Source: JBOFIQ01 sp051654905
GTDB lineage: Bacteria > Actinomycetota > Actinomycetes > Propionibacteriales > Propionibacteriaceae
Assembly (NCBI GenBank): GCA_051654905.1
Contig: JBOFYY010000135.1
Span: 1-64,000 of the forward strand
Length of the DNA stretch: 64,000 bases
Reading direction: 5' to 3'
Below are positions 33,904 through 42,016 of the stretch, piece after piece. Positions within the stretch are counted from its first letter, which is position 1; every line of letters starts with the position of its first letter. The notes beneath the pieces were generated by a model. That model was not told where the DNA came from. It saw only the letters and a list, made by a program, of their open reading frames with translations, and ran no database searches. A program made the position numbers and the translations under genes.

Positions 33904-34180
33904 TTACGATGTCAGGATCAATAGCGAGACGTCGATACCAGCTGCTTCAAGAGGAGTGAATATAAGAATATGCTCTTCCTCAGATAACTGATCAACCGCA
34001 GCAGAAAGCCTCAGGCTCGGAACAAGATCAAGAATTGCTCGCCATCTTGAACGATTAGGGCTAGGGAACTCCTCATAAAAACAATCAATCTGTTCAAAGT
34101 TAAGACCATAAAGCTCCCGGAAGAAAGCAATAACTGCGTCGGAGTTCTTCTGTCTTTAGATATGAGCAATGTACCAATTG
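33904..34180 (-). pseudogene. Gene fragment (C-terminal remnant)
   Basis: On the minus strand a frame of about 80 residues reads KNSDAVIAFFRELYGLNFEQ, then FPSPNRSRWRAILDLVPSLR, and ends EAAGIDVSLLILTS with TAA at 33906-33904. Composition is protein-like, but there is no start codon with a ribosome site. The same frame upstream (NWYIAHI, RQ) is broken by a TAA at about 34158. It looks like a decayed gene at the edge of the defence-like island. No family was recognised. Confidence 0.5.
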
Positions 34181-34378
34181 TAAATTAATTACCGACAATG
34201 AACTTTAGCGAGTGGATCATCTCTTAATTAGATAAAGTGCATCAGGTAGCTGGGAAGTAATCAGATGGCTGCCGTAGATGTCGCTATGAAGCAATGACTG
34301 TGAGTTGAGACTTACGTATAAATGATACATTTACGACTCTAAACATTCTGCTTGAAAGGGAAAGGATACGCTTACCTC

Positions 34379-34729
34379 ATGAAGCAAGATTTTGAGAGTC
34401 TTCGCGAACGCTGTTTCGCATTTAATCGCGATCGTGATTGGACTCAGTTTCATGATCCAAAATCACTGATTCTTGCGCTCATTGGTGAGGTGGGGGAGTT
34501 GGCTGAGCTATTTCAGTGGATTCCTGCAGATCGTGCTACGGAGAGTTTCCACTACGAGGATCGCCAACAGCGGGCAGCTGAAGAGATGTCAGATATTCTC
34601 ATCTATCTTCTGGATCTCGCTACGGTATTAGACATTGATCTAATCGAGGCTGCTCATAAAAAGCTTGCTGTTGTTGAGCAGCGTTTTCCGGTTGAGGATT
34701 TTCGGGGCGTGGCCCCATTCAAGGAGTGA
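34379..34729 (+). CDS. MazG-like nucleotide pyrophosphohydrolase
   Basis: The small all-alpha NTP-PPase has 116 residues. The metal-binding motif is GEVGELAELFQW (Glu37, Glu40, Glu43), with a second acidic pair in AAEEMSDILIYLLDL (Glu69, Asp72). Relatives remove pyrophosphate from (d)NTPs. ATG 34379 begins MKQDFESLRERC, the normal family opening; a TTG at 34352 is possible. Its TGA lies 2 bases before the helicase ATG, so the pair is co-translated. It would provide the nucleotide-depleting or -sanitising half of the putative two-gene system. Confidence 0.88.
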   Translation: MKQDFESLRERCFAFNRDRDWTQFHDPKSLILALIGEVGELAELFQWIPADRATESFHYEDRQQRAAEEMSDILIYLLDLATVLDIDLIEAAHKKLAVVEQRFPVEDFRGVAPFKE

Positions 34730-34731
34730 CA

Positions 34732-36498
34732 ATGGTGCGACCAGTGATTGAAGAGGTGAACTTCTCTCGAAAGTCTTTAACTGAGTTTGTTAGCGATCTG
34801 GAAACCCAAGGAAAGACTAGTGGAAGTAAAGCAGAGCTACTTCTTGATTTTCCTACGGTTTATGTTGTTCATGAGTCAGAGAAAGATGAGTATGAAGTTT
34901 ATGTAGGTGAAACTACTGATATTCGTAATCGTACAATCCAGCATCTCAATGCTGACTCTAAAACCCGAGAGGATTGGAAGAAGCTCAGTGCGGCAGATGG
35001 TTCGACGATGTACGTGATCGGTCACCCTTACTTCAACAAATCACTCACCCTCGATGTTGAGAATCGGATGATGCTGTACTTATCCGGTGTCGATAGTGTG
35101 AAACAACTCCACAACCGTCGGAGTAATGCTCAGCGCCGCTATTACACGCAGGAACACTTTGACGACGTATTTACTGAGATTTGGAAAAGTCTGTCTTGCC
35201 GAAATAAACAACTTTTCCCTGACGAGCAGACTATTAAGGACTCGGCACTTTTCAAGGCATCTCCATTCCATAAGCTAACCACACAGCAACTCGAAGCCAA
35301 GCAGGATATTCATACCGTGATTCTTAAGGCTCTTGAGAATCCACACCTCCAGAAGCAGGAGATGGGAACTCTGATTTTGGTTGAAGGTGCTGCTGGTACT
35401 GGGAAGACGGTTCTATTAAGCAGTCTGTTTTATGAGCTGTTTCAAGGTAAGACAACAGATGATGAACCTTTTGAGTTCCAAGACTTAGACGCATATCTTC
35501 TTGTCAATCATGAACAACAACGCATTGTCTATGAACAAATTGCAAAGAAGTTGGGAATGCTTAGTCGTAATGGTGATCGGGTAGGTAGACCAACACAGTT
35601 CATAAACCGCAGATCTGAAAATACAAAAGTCGATGTTGTACTAGTTGATGAAGCCCATCTTCTCTGGACGCAAGGAAAGCAGGCTTATCAAGGTAAGAAC
35701 ATGCTGCAGGACTTGATGTATCGGGCAAAGGTTGTTGTTGCTGTTTTCGATCCACAGCAAGCGATTGCCACTAATCAGTATTGGGAAGATGATCTTAAGA
35801 AATGGCTTGATAGTCATAAGAAGGTTGTGCTAAATCAGCAGATGCGTATAAATTCTGGCCCAGAGACTTGGCAATGGCTACGACGATTTATTGATGACCG
35901 AATCATCGAACCTATTCCATATGATGAAAAGTATGATCTGCGTATCTTCGACGATCCTAGCTCGATGCATGAAGCTATTCGTGCTAAAAACAGCAATGTC
36001 GATCAAGGGTTATCTCGTCAGCTTGCGACATTTGATTGGTCATATAGCAGTAAGACCAAGCCGTCAGATAGTGAAAAGTGGGGCGTAAAAATTGATAACT
36101 ACTTTGCTCCATGGAACTTACAAATAGAATACGATCGGGCATCAGCTCGTAAGGTTAAGGGGCTGTCTTGGGCTGAACAGCCACTCACCGTTGATGAAGT
36201 GGGATCCATCTTTACTATTCAAGGTTTTGACCTGAACTATGCCGGTGTCATTATCGGTCCTTCTGTGAAGTATCGAGATGGTCGCATCATTTATGATCGT
36301 GGCTCCAGTTCGAATTCTCATGCCACGCAGCAGCGTGGTCTTCAAGATGGAACAAAAGCTGATATATCCGAAGACTTGTTGCGTAACCAACTCAACATCC
36401 TACTTACGCGTGGTGTGCACGGACTTTACATATATGCGGTTGATCAAGAGCTGCAGGCGGCGCTTAAGGAGGCAGCGCAAAGTGTGGCAGTTGGGTAG
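34732..36498 (+). CDS. GIY-YIG nuclease fused to a Schlafen-type (DUF2075) helicase
   Basis: The 588-residue protein starts at ATG 34732 with AAGGAG close upstream; GTG 34726 is possible. Residues about 42-120 resemble a GIY-YIG nuclease: TVYVV, YEVYVGETTDIRNRTIQH with the catalytic Arg, and Glu in DVENRMMLYL. Then come Walker A GAAGTGKTVLL (about 219) and Walker B VVLVDEAHLLW (about 303). Helicase motifs QQMRINSG and SIFTIQGFDLNYAGVIIG follow, and LLTRGVHGLYIYAVD lies near the end. This is the DUF2075/Schlafen-group-3 helicase fold. Together with MazG it looks like a defence module; no function has been shown here. Confidence 0.82.
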   Translation: MVRPVIEEVNFSRKSLTEFVSDLETQGKTSGSKAELLLDFPTVYVVHESEKDEYEVYVGETTDIRNRTIQHLNADSKTREDWKKLSAADGSTMYVIGHPYFNKSLTLDVENRMMLYLSGVDSVKQLHNRRSNAQRRYYTQEHFDDVFTEIWKSLSCRNKQLFPDEQTIKDSALFKASPFHKLTTQQLEAKQDIHTVILKALENPHLQKQEMGTLILVEGAAGTGKTVLLSSLFYELFQGKTTDDEPFEFQDLDAYLLVNHEQQRIVYEQIAKKLGMLSRNGDRVGRPTQFINRRSENTKVDVVLVDEAHLLWTQGKQAYQGKNMLQDLMYRAKVVVAVFDPQQAIATNQYWEDDLKKWLDSHKKVVLNQQMRINSGPETWQWLRRFIDDRIIEPIPYDEKYDLRIFDDPSSMHEAIRAKNSNVDQGLSRQLATFDWSYSSKTKPSDSEKWGVKIDNYFAPWNLQIEYDRASARKVKGLSWAEQPLTVDEVGSIFTIQGFDLNYAGVIIGPSVKYRDGRIIYDRGSSSNSHATQQRGLQDGTKADISEDLLRNQLNILLTRGVHGLYIYAVDQELQAALKEAAQSVAVG

Positions 36499-36520
36499 CT
36501 CTGATCTAATACAGTCAGTG

Positions 36521-36603
36521 CTAAGCGGAGTGCGATAACCCAGTTATACAGATTTAAGGCTCGCATATCTGGTGACTGTAAATCGAATTTACATTTACTG
36601 GAT
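36521..36603. repeat. Module-border repeat, copy A
   Basis: From CTAAGCGGAGTG through TATACAGAT, AAGGCTCGCATATC and ACTGTAAATCGAATTTACAT, this stretch matches 39269-39362 apart from substitutions and a 12-base insert there. It ends in the palindromic TGTAAAT/ATTTACA element, between the helicase and exonuclease genes. Confidence 0.75.
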
Positions 36604-36653
36604 AAGTACCTAGGTTTTCAACATTTAGATTGCCAGTACGGAAAGTAATCACC

Positions 36654-38042
36654 ATGACTCAGCAGTATTATCAGCAGCCACATTACGGTTTTGCTGTGGT
36701 GGATGTGGAAAATACAGGACTATCTCCTAAACATGACCGTGTCGTTGAGATAGCAGTAGTACAAACTGATCACTGGGGACGTCCAGAAGCGGAATGGTCA
36801 ACGAGGATAAATCCACAGTGCAACATCACCAATACAGAGATTCATGGGATTACGAATGCTGACGTGGCTAATGCACCAACCTTTGCTGATGTGCTCCCGT
36901 ATCTGGTTCAGATGCTTCGTGGCCGAGCATTTGTTGCCCACAATGCGACTTTTGATGGATCATTTCTTGGCTATGAGTTCGGTCGGGCGCAGTGGGCTTG
37001 GCCGCAATTGCCGGTGTTAGACACAATGAAGGAAGCCGAACACTTCTTGCCACATCTGCCGCGTCGTCGATTGGTGGATTGTTCGCAGGCCTGTGGGATT
37101 AGATTACATAACGCGCATAGCGCGCTCGGAGATGCGCGAGCCACTGCCGGGATTGTTCAGCACTATTTTGATCCTTCACGGGGAGTGCAACCTACGGAGT
37201 GGCATCAGTCTTTGGTTGTTGATGGGGTTTCTGTTCAGTGGCCGGTTGGGTCAGGCGTACTTACTTCGCATGCTCCATCTCTTTGGGAAGCCGGAAAGCA
37301 GCGTGTAGCGATTCCTTCCTATGCGAAGAAGTCACCAAAGAAAACCAAGGTTATCAAGCCTTTACTGGAATCTCTTAATCTTGCTGAACTTGCTCCCGGC
37401 GCCCGTTCAGGCACTAAGCCATACCTGGAGATTGTCCTTCAGGCGTTAGCCGATGGACAGATTTCAGATATAGAGAGAATCGCTTTGGATGATGTGGCAG
37501 ACCTATACCAGCTCGATGAAAATGCCAGACAGCATGCCCACGAGATTGTGATATCTGGACTGTGTGCAGCGGCAGTTCATGACGGCATTGTTCAGAAAAT
37601 TGAACGAGACGAGATCGCGGCGGTAGCAGGAGCGTTAGATGTTGATTCATCTCTTATCTCGAATATCCTCAAAGAGGAAAAAGAGATTAGGATCCAAAAA
37701 CTAGGTGAGAATCTCGCGCCTCTCCCCGCAGACTGGAATTATGGGCAACCGCTACATGTTGGTGACGTCATTGCGATTACTGGACTCTGTAATGGACACC
37801 GCGTCGAGCTTGAAGAGCTTGCTGCAACAGTTGGGGTTAGAGTAAGTAACGTAACTAAGAAGACAGTTTTACTTGCTACGGACGGAGATATTGAATCCCA
37901 AAAGGTCACGGACGCTTTTGCGGCCGGCCTCCGGATAGTTGATTCTCAAACTCTGTGGGTACTTCTTCGTCACATACAGCCCGCTGCCCAGCCCAAGACT
38001 AAGCAAGGAAAGGCGGCTCGGGAGCTGGGTAATGATCTTTAA
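36654..38042 (+). CDS. DEDD exonuclease with TerB-like and BRCT domains
   Basis: It has 462 residues from ATG 36654 (GGAAAG upstream; a TTG at 36630 is less likely). Residues 10-175 form a DnaQ-like 3'-5' exonuclease: FAVVDVENTG (Asp17, Glu19), AFVAHNATFDGSFL and HNAHSALGDARATAGI. A helical region around 245-345 (YLEIVLQALADGQISDIERIALDDVA, DGIVQKIERDEIAAVAGAL) resembles TerB. A BRCT-like domain closes the protein (GDVIAITGLCNGHRVELEELA). The likely role is in DNA repair or defence; the exact substrate is unknown. Confidence 0.82.
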   Translation: MTQQYYQQPHYGFAVVDVENTGLSPKHDRVVEIAVVQTDHWGRPEAEWSTRINPQCNITNTEIHGITNADVANAPTFADVLPYLVQMLRGRAFVAHNATFDGSFLGYEFGRAQWAWPQLPVLDTMKEAEHFLPHLPRRRLVDCSQACGIRLHNAHSALGDARATAGIVQHYFDPSRGVQPTEWHQSLVVDGVSVQWPVGSGVLTSHAPSLWEAGKQRVAIPSYAKKSPKKTKVIKPLLESLNLAELAPGARSGTKPYLEIVLQALADGQISDIERIALDDVADLYQLDENARQHAHEIVISGLCAAAVHDGIVQKIERDEIAAVAGALDVDSSLISNILKEEKEIRIQKLGENLAPLPADWNYGQPLHVGDVIAITGLCNGHRVELEELAATVGVRVSNVTKKTVLLATDGDIESQKVTDAFAAGLRIVDSQTLWVLLRHIQPAAQPKTKQGKAARELGNDL

Positions 38043-38157
38043 ACATCGCGGTTGCCACTTAAAACGATTAAGTAGCAACGAAAGCTTTGTTGATTCCACA
38101 GAGGGAGTTTATTGTTCTGGGGTTCGATAGTTTTCTAGGCAAGAAATAGGTGATTAG

Positions 38158-38811
38158 ATGGGGAAGATTGAAAATGCCTCGGACTGTCTACCGTTGTCTA
38201 TTGCGCTTCTAGCGGAGGACTGCAGCTGGATCCTCGGCATCGAGGAAAGGGTAAAGGCAAGTCGTGATGGGGCGGCACAATTAGCTTGTTTGCCACAAGT
38301 TATGAGAATTGCTTATGAGGGGCGTAAGTTTATCGAGAAGGCTAACAACTGTTGCTTTCTCATAGGGAGGAACGCTGACCCATACGTTGAGCGATCCCGC
38401 AATAGCATTAAGATGCTAGATACGAAAACGGGTTATCCGGAGTTAAATGAATTCTTCGCAAAGATAGCTCAAAACTCAAGAGAACATTTCATTGAAAGAG
38501 TCCGAAAAAGATGGCGTTGGCTTGCGAATGACTTGGGTTTGTTCTTCATGGATAGTCATGTAGTAGCTTCTACGCAGTCCATGGTTCATTGTTTGGGTCT
38601 TGATTCATCGATTATTAGGGATCCGGCTGGTAACCAGAAAATATGTGAGCTCAGTTGCGCGTTAGGCAAGATCGTTGAGCACATCTCGGTGCTAGTTAGG
38701 GCTGAGATACCTACTAGCTTTTCCGATGGGCGGGTTTTCGATAGCCTAATTAAGGGTAAGGACATGGTGGAGGAAAGCTATCTACGCGAGCGCTTTGGGG
38801 GTAGTTACTGA
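38158..38811 (+). CDS. Hypothetical protein, possible N-terminal part of a frameshifted HEPN gene
   Basis: The 217-residue, largely helical protein has no recognised domain (for example REHFIERVRKRWRWLANDLGLFF). It ends YLRERFGGSY at 38811, immediately after a G5 run (38797-38801). A second open frame starts at 38795 in the +1 register. Removing one G would join them as ...LRERFGVVTDIGILRLL... into about 357 residues. ATG 38158 is preceded by a weak purine run. It lies in the same module as the exonuclease, 115 bases downstream. Confidence 0.6.
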   Translation: MGKIENASDCLPLSIALLAEDCSWILGIEERVKASRDGAAQLACLPQVMRIAYEGRKFIEKANNCCFLIGRNADPYVERSRNSIKMLDTKTGYPELNEFFAKIAQNSREHFIERVRKRWRWLANDLGLFFMDSHVVASTQSMVHCLGLDSSIIRDPAGNQKICELSCALGKIVEHISVLVRAEIPTSFSDGRVFDSLIKGKDMVEESYLRERFGGSY

Positions 38812-39232
38812 TATCGGAATCTTGAGGTTATTACTTGCTATCGAGTGTGTAGTGAACTCTTCCCTCTATCTATATCCCCATTTCTCTCCGGTAGAGGAAG
38901 GTGCGCTACTAAGGACTCAACTTGTGACAGTAGTTCATGCACGAAGTTCGTTGCAGACTTTACTGAAGCAAGCAACGAATGAAGTACGGACTTTGAATAG
39001 AGTGCGCCAAGTATTTTCCAAGAGCGAAAATGTCTTGTCGAATAATGAGATGAGGTGGCTTCGAAACTCATGTGTTCACTACGGGATCCGTGGTCAAATC
39101 AGCCAGTCATTGTCCGGTTCACCGATGGAAATTGTCATTAGACATACTTTAGGAAACCAGTGGAATATGGAGCGACTGCAAGTGACGGTGCTTGCTGAGC
39201 TAGCAAGCCTGAGTCGGGCACTAGCTAGTTGA
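38795..39232 (+). CDS. HEPN-like protein (RNxxxH motif), separate ORF or C-terminal part of the preceding gene
   Basis: This 145-residue helical frame contains MRWLRNSCVHYGIRG: Arg90-Asn91-x3-His95, the RNxxxH signature of HEPN ribonucleases. Its only upstream start is TTG 38795, overlapping the previous gene by 17 bases, without a convincing ribosome site. That favours a single frameshifted gene. If intact by another route, it could be a toxin-like RNase. The C-terminus ends LAELASLSRALAS, close to repeat copy B. Confidence 0.55.
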   Translation: MGVVTDIGILRLLLAIECVVNSSLYLYPHFSPVEEGALLRTQLVTVVHARSSLQTLLKQATNEVRTLNRVRQVFSKSENVLSNNEMRWLRNSCVHYGIRGQISQSLSGSPMEIVIRHTLGNQWNMERLQVTVLAELASLSRALAS

Positions 39233-39268
39233 TTACAGCCCAGACTTTCATTCTTGTCTTACGAATAT

Positions 39269-39362
39269 TAAGTGGAGCGTGATACCTCCCAGCCATACAG
39301 ATGCAAGGCTCACATATCGGTAACTGTAAATTTACTGTAAATCGGATTTACATTTACAGTAA
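39269..39362. repeat. Module-border repeat, copy B, with TGTAAAT palindrome
   Basis: It matches copy A over its whole length. Its last 38 bases (39323-39360: two ACTGTAAAT units, then GATTTACATTTACAGT inverted) are also found, with 2 differences, at 40689-40726. The Fic stop codon lies inside it (39354-39356). Confidence 0.8.
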
Positions 39363-40688
39363 GCTTTTTGTGGCTTTAACTCGAAGTTCAGATATGCGTT
39401 CGCCGGCATGCCAGGTCTCTTGGCGCCCGAGCTTAGACCCTAAAGTCACAAACTGTAGTTCCTCGAGCTTGCGAAGGTCAGCGCGAGCGGTCTGTAACGT
39501 AACTTCATGGCTTGCAGCATGAGATTGTGCAGTGATGATCACATTCGTATCTTTAATCAATGCTTCAACAACTGCACGTTGCCTATAGTTAAGAGCCGAT
39601 TCAGGTAGTGCATTAAGGATGCGTCTGTCTTCTTCTGCTTTCTTGTTGAGATAGATTCGTAGATCAGCAAGACCCCGCGTAATTACCTCTACTTGATAGA
39701 GCGCGAAGTAGGTAAGATCGCCGTCGTCGGTCTCGGAATATAAGTACGAAGATGCGTACTTAACAGGTGCATTCTTTAAAATCCTAGAAATAGGAATGTA
39801 CTCGAGTAGCCAGGCATCTTCTTTGAGAGCTACCCAATAAAATAGTGCGCGTGCAGTTCTGCCGTTGCCGTCAACAAAATAATGGTCATAGCCGACCATG
39901 AAGTGACAAATGATTGCACGCAAAACCTTTGGCATCCATTTGTCGTCATGTCCATTAGCAAAAGTACAAAGCTGCTCTAAACGCGTTGGAAGTTCCTCGG
40001 CTCTTGGGGGTTCATGCAGAATAAGATCCTGATCAGAGGCGCCTACGACAATACGTTCGTCGTTAGGATGTTGGAGCCGTCCTTCTTGTGAGGGATCATC
40101 CAAAGTGCCGCGAGAAACAATTGAGTGAAGTTCAAGAATTAAGTCGGGGGTTATCTCTTCTTCGATATGATTTCGTACCCACTGCATCGCCCGATAATTA
40201 TTCACAATCATTTGCTCGCTACGGGTTCGTGCGGGACGATTCGTGCGTAACATTTCCTTAGCAACTCGTCGAGTGGTAGAAGCGCCTTCTAGTTGCGAAG
40301 ATGTGATTGCTTCTTCCATTAGGGAACGAACTATGAAACGGTCGCGATTCTCTGGAGTAGTTACTATCGCGTCGCTGTCGAGGTGTCCGCTCGCATCAGA
40401 GGTGATGCACTCTAATCCTTGGAGAAGTTCGTCTGGGAGTGTGTAAGAAAAAAACTTCCCTTTTTGCATCTCCAGTGGAAGAACTTTACGGTTTTGAATC
40501 CGGCCAATTTTCAAAAATGCCCAAACAGATTCTGGTGCTACCTCATCACTAAAGCGAAGCCGGCGTACTTTATCCCAGTGGGGATATCCTTTGATTTTAT
40601 CGACGGTATCGCTAAGAATCCATAACTGCTCAGTAGGAACTGAGGCGAGAGCTTGTTGCCAATCTGGTGGAGTCGCTGGCATCTTCAT
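39354..40688 (-). CDS. Class II Fic protein (putative AMP transferase) with C-terminal winged helix
   Basis: It has 444 residues. The Fic motif is HYFVDGNGRTAR (His269 to Arg280), which is complete, so transfer of AMP or a related group from a nucleotide to a protein is likely. The inhibitory helix motif SSQLEG (Ser130 to Gly135, pattern [S/T]xxxE[G/N]) lies N-terminal, defining a self-inhibited class II enzyme. The last 70 or so residues (LNYRQRAVVEALIKDTNVIITAQ..., VTLQTARADLRKLEELQFV) form a winged helix that may bind the palindromic element at the gene's own promoter. The target protein is unknown. Confidence 0.9.
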   Translation of the reverse strand: MKMPATPPDWQQALASVPTEQLWILSDTVDKIKGYPHWDKVRRLRFSDEVAPESVWAFLKIGRIQNRKVLPLEMQKGKFFSYTLPDELLQGLECITSDASGHLDSDAIVTTPENRDRFIVRSLMEEAITSSQLEGASTTRRVAKEMLRTNRPARTRSEQMIVNNYRAMQWVRNHIEEEITPDLILELHSIVSRGTLDDPSQEGRLQHPNDERIVVGASDQDLILHEPPRAEELPTRLEQLCTFANGHDDKWMPKVLRAIICHFMVGYDHYFVDGNGRTARALFYWVALKEDAWLLEYIPISRILKNAPVKYASSYLYSETDDGDLTYFALYQVEVITRGLADLRIYLNKKAEEDRRILNALPESALNYRQRAVVEALIKDTNVIITAQSHAASHEVTLQTARADLRKLEELQFVTLGSKLGRQETWHAGERISELRVKATKSLL

Positions 40689-40726
40689 ACTGTAAATGTA
40701 CTGTAAATCTGATTTACATTTACAGT
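40689..40726. promoter_or_regulatory. Palindromic TGTAAAT element at the fic promoter (copy C)
   Basis: It abuts the fic start codon on the upstream side. ACTGTAAAT, ACTGTAAATC and the inverted GATTTACATTTACAGT are the same units as in copy B (36 of 38 bases equal). It is a candidate operator for the Fic winged helix or a recombination border. Confidence 0.7.
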
Positions 40727-40834
40727 TACCTGCTAGGTGTCTGGATTTGCGATCTTATAGATAGCTATATAGGGCTTAAATGTAAGCACTTAGTTAAGGG
40801 AGATTAACTGGTGTATCTGGTGCACAAGTAAAAG

Positions 40835-41950
40835 CTACTCACCCAGCGACGTCCCTACTTCGCGTGCAGCTTGTACCCAAGGATGATCGGAGGGTACGTA
40901 TTTAACTTTGCCAACGGTTTCTTCGAAGGGGATTGATGTGACGCGGTCGCCATCCATTGCAACCATGCGACCAAATTTTCCAGCAGCAACAAGGTCAGCT
41001 CCGTAAACCCCTAGTCGGGTGGCAAGGAGCCGGTCGGTGGCGCAGGGGGATCCGCCGCGTTGGATATATCCCAGAATTGATACTCGGGATTCGAGGCCGG
41101 TGGCTGCCTCTAGCTCGGTAGCAAGACGGAAAGTGTTATCGCGATGTTTTGCTTCCACTGCTTTCTTATGCTTTTTCGCTAAAACTACTGATTTTACGGA
41201 GCTGGCTTCTTTTACAAGCTGTTCGGCGTCAAGGAGTTCTTGAGTGTCCTCATGGTTACGTGCTCCTTCAGCTACCGCGACCACAGAGAAATTATGTCCA
41301 TTTTGACGACGTCGTTCGATTGATTCTGCGATGGAACTCACATTGTAGGGAACCTCTGGTAGCAAAATAACGTCTGCGCCGCCAGCAATACCTGCCCCTA
41401 GCGCTAACCATCCGGCACGATGCCCCATGATTTCAGCAAGAATAATGCGGTGGTGGCTATGTGCTGTTGAATGAAGTCTGTCGATGGCTTCGGTGGCAAT
41501 TTCTAGCGCGGTATGAAAACCAAAACTCATATCAGTGCCATAAATATCGTTATCGATAGTTTTTGGTAGCTGAATTACGTTCATACCAGCTTTAGCTAGC
41601 CGGTTGGCATTTTTTGACGTTCCGCCGCCGCCTAAACAGACCAAGGCATCAAGTTTGTGAGAGTCGTAAACCTTTTTGGCAACAGGAATCATGTCGCGAG
41701 TTTCGCCGTCGACGATCATGCGATGTATTTTGTCGCGCGAAGTTCCCAATAGGGTTCCGCCTTGAGTGAGGATATTTGATAGCGCGGCTGCATCAATATT
41801 GATGTAGCGATCCTCGGTTAGGCCTCGCATGCCGTCCCGGAAGCCAACCAGTTCCATGCCATGTTCATGAATGGCAGCCTTTCCAAAACCGCGGATAGCT
41901 GCATTTAGTCCGGGGGCGTCACCGCCGGCAGTGAGGATTCCTACGCGCAT
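40835..41950 (-). CDS. pfkA: 6-phosphofructokinase
   Basis: It phosphorylates fructose 6-phosphate in glycolysis. The phosphoryl-donor site is TAGGDAPGLNAAIRG. The next loops read LVCLGGGGTSKNA (about residues 104-114) and QLPKTIDNDI (128-136), then EIMGHRAGWLALGAGIAGGAD and YIQRGGSPCATDR. In family terms Gly at the ATP-type position 104 is combined with Lys at position 124 (PKTIDND), so ATP versus pyrophosphate use is not clear from sequence. It has 371 residues. The gene appears monocistronic. Confidence 0.94.
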   Translation of the reverse strand: MRVGILTAGGDAPGLNAAIRGFGKAAIHEHGMELVGFRDGMRGLTEDRYINIDAAALSNILTQGGTLLGTSRDKIHRMIVDGETRDMIPVAKKVYDSHKLDALVCLGGGGTSKNANRLAKAGMNVIQLPKTIDNDIYGTDMSFGFHTALEIATEAIDRLHSTAHSHHRIILAEIMGHRAGWLALGAGIAGGADVILLPEVPYNVSSIAESIERRRQNGHNFSVVAVAEGARNHEDTQELLDAEQLVKEASSVKSVVLAKKHKKAVEAKHRDNTFRLATELEAATGLESRVSILGYIQRGGSPCATDRLLATRLGVYGADLVAAGKFGRMVAMDGDRVTSIPFEETVGKVKYVPSDHPWVQAAREVGTSLGE

Positions 41951-42016
41951 GCTCCTAGCCTAGCTGTCGGTAGGGAACCTCGGGAAATAATCCTTCGATG
42001 TTGGTAGTATTCGGCT

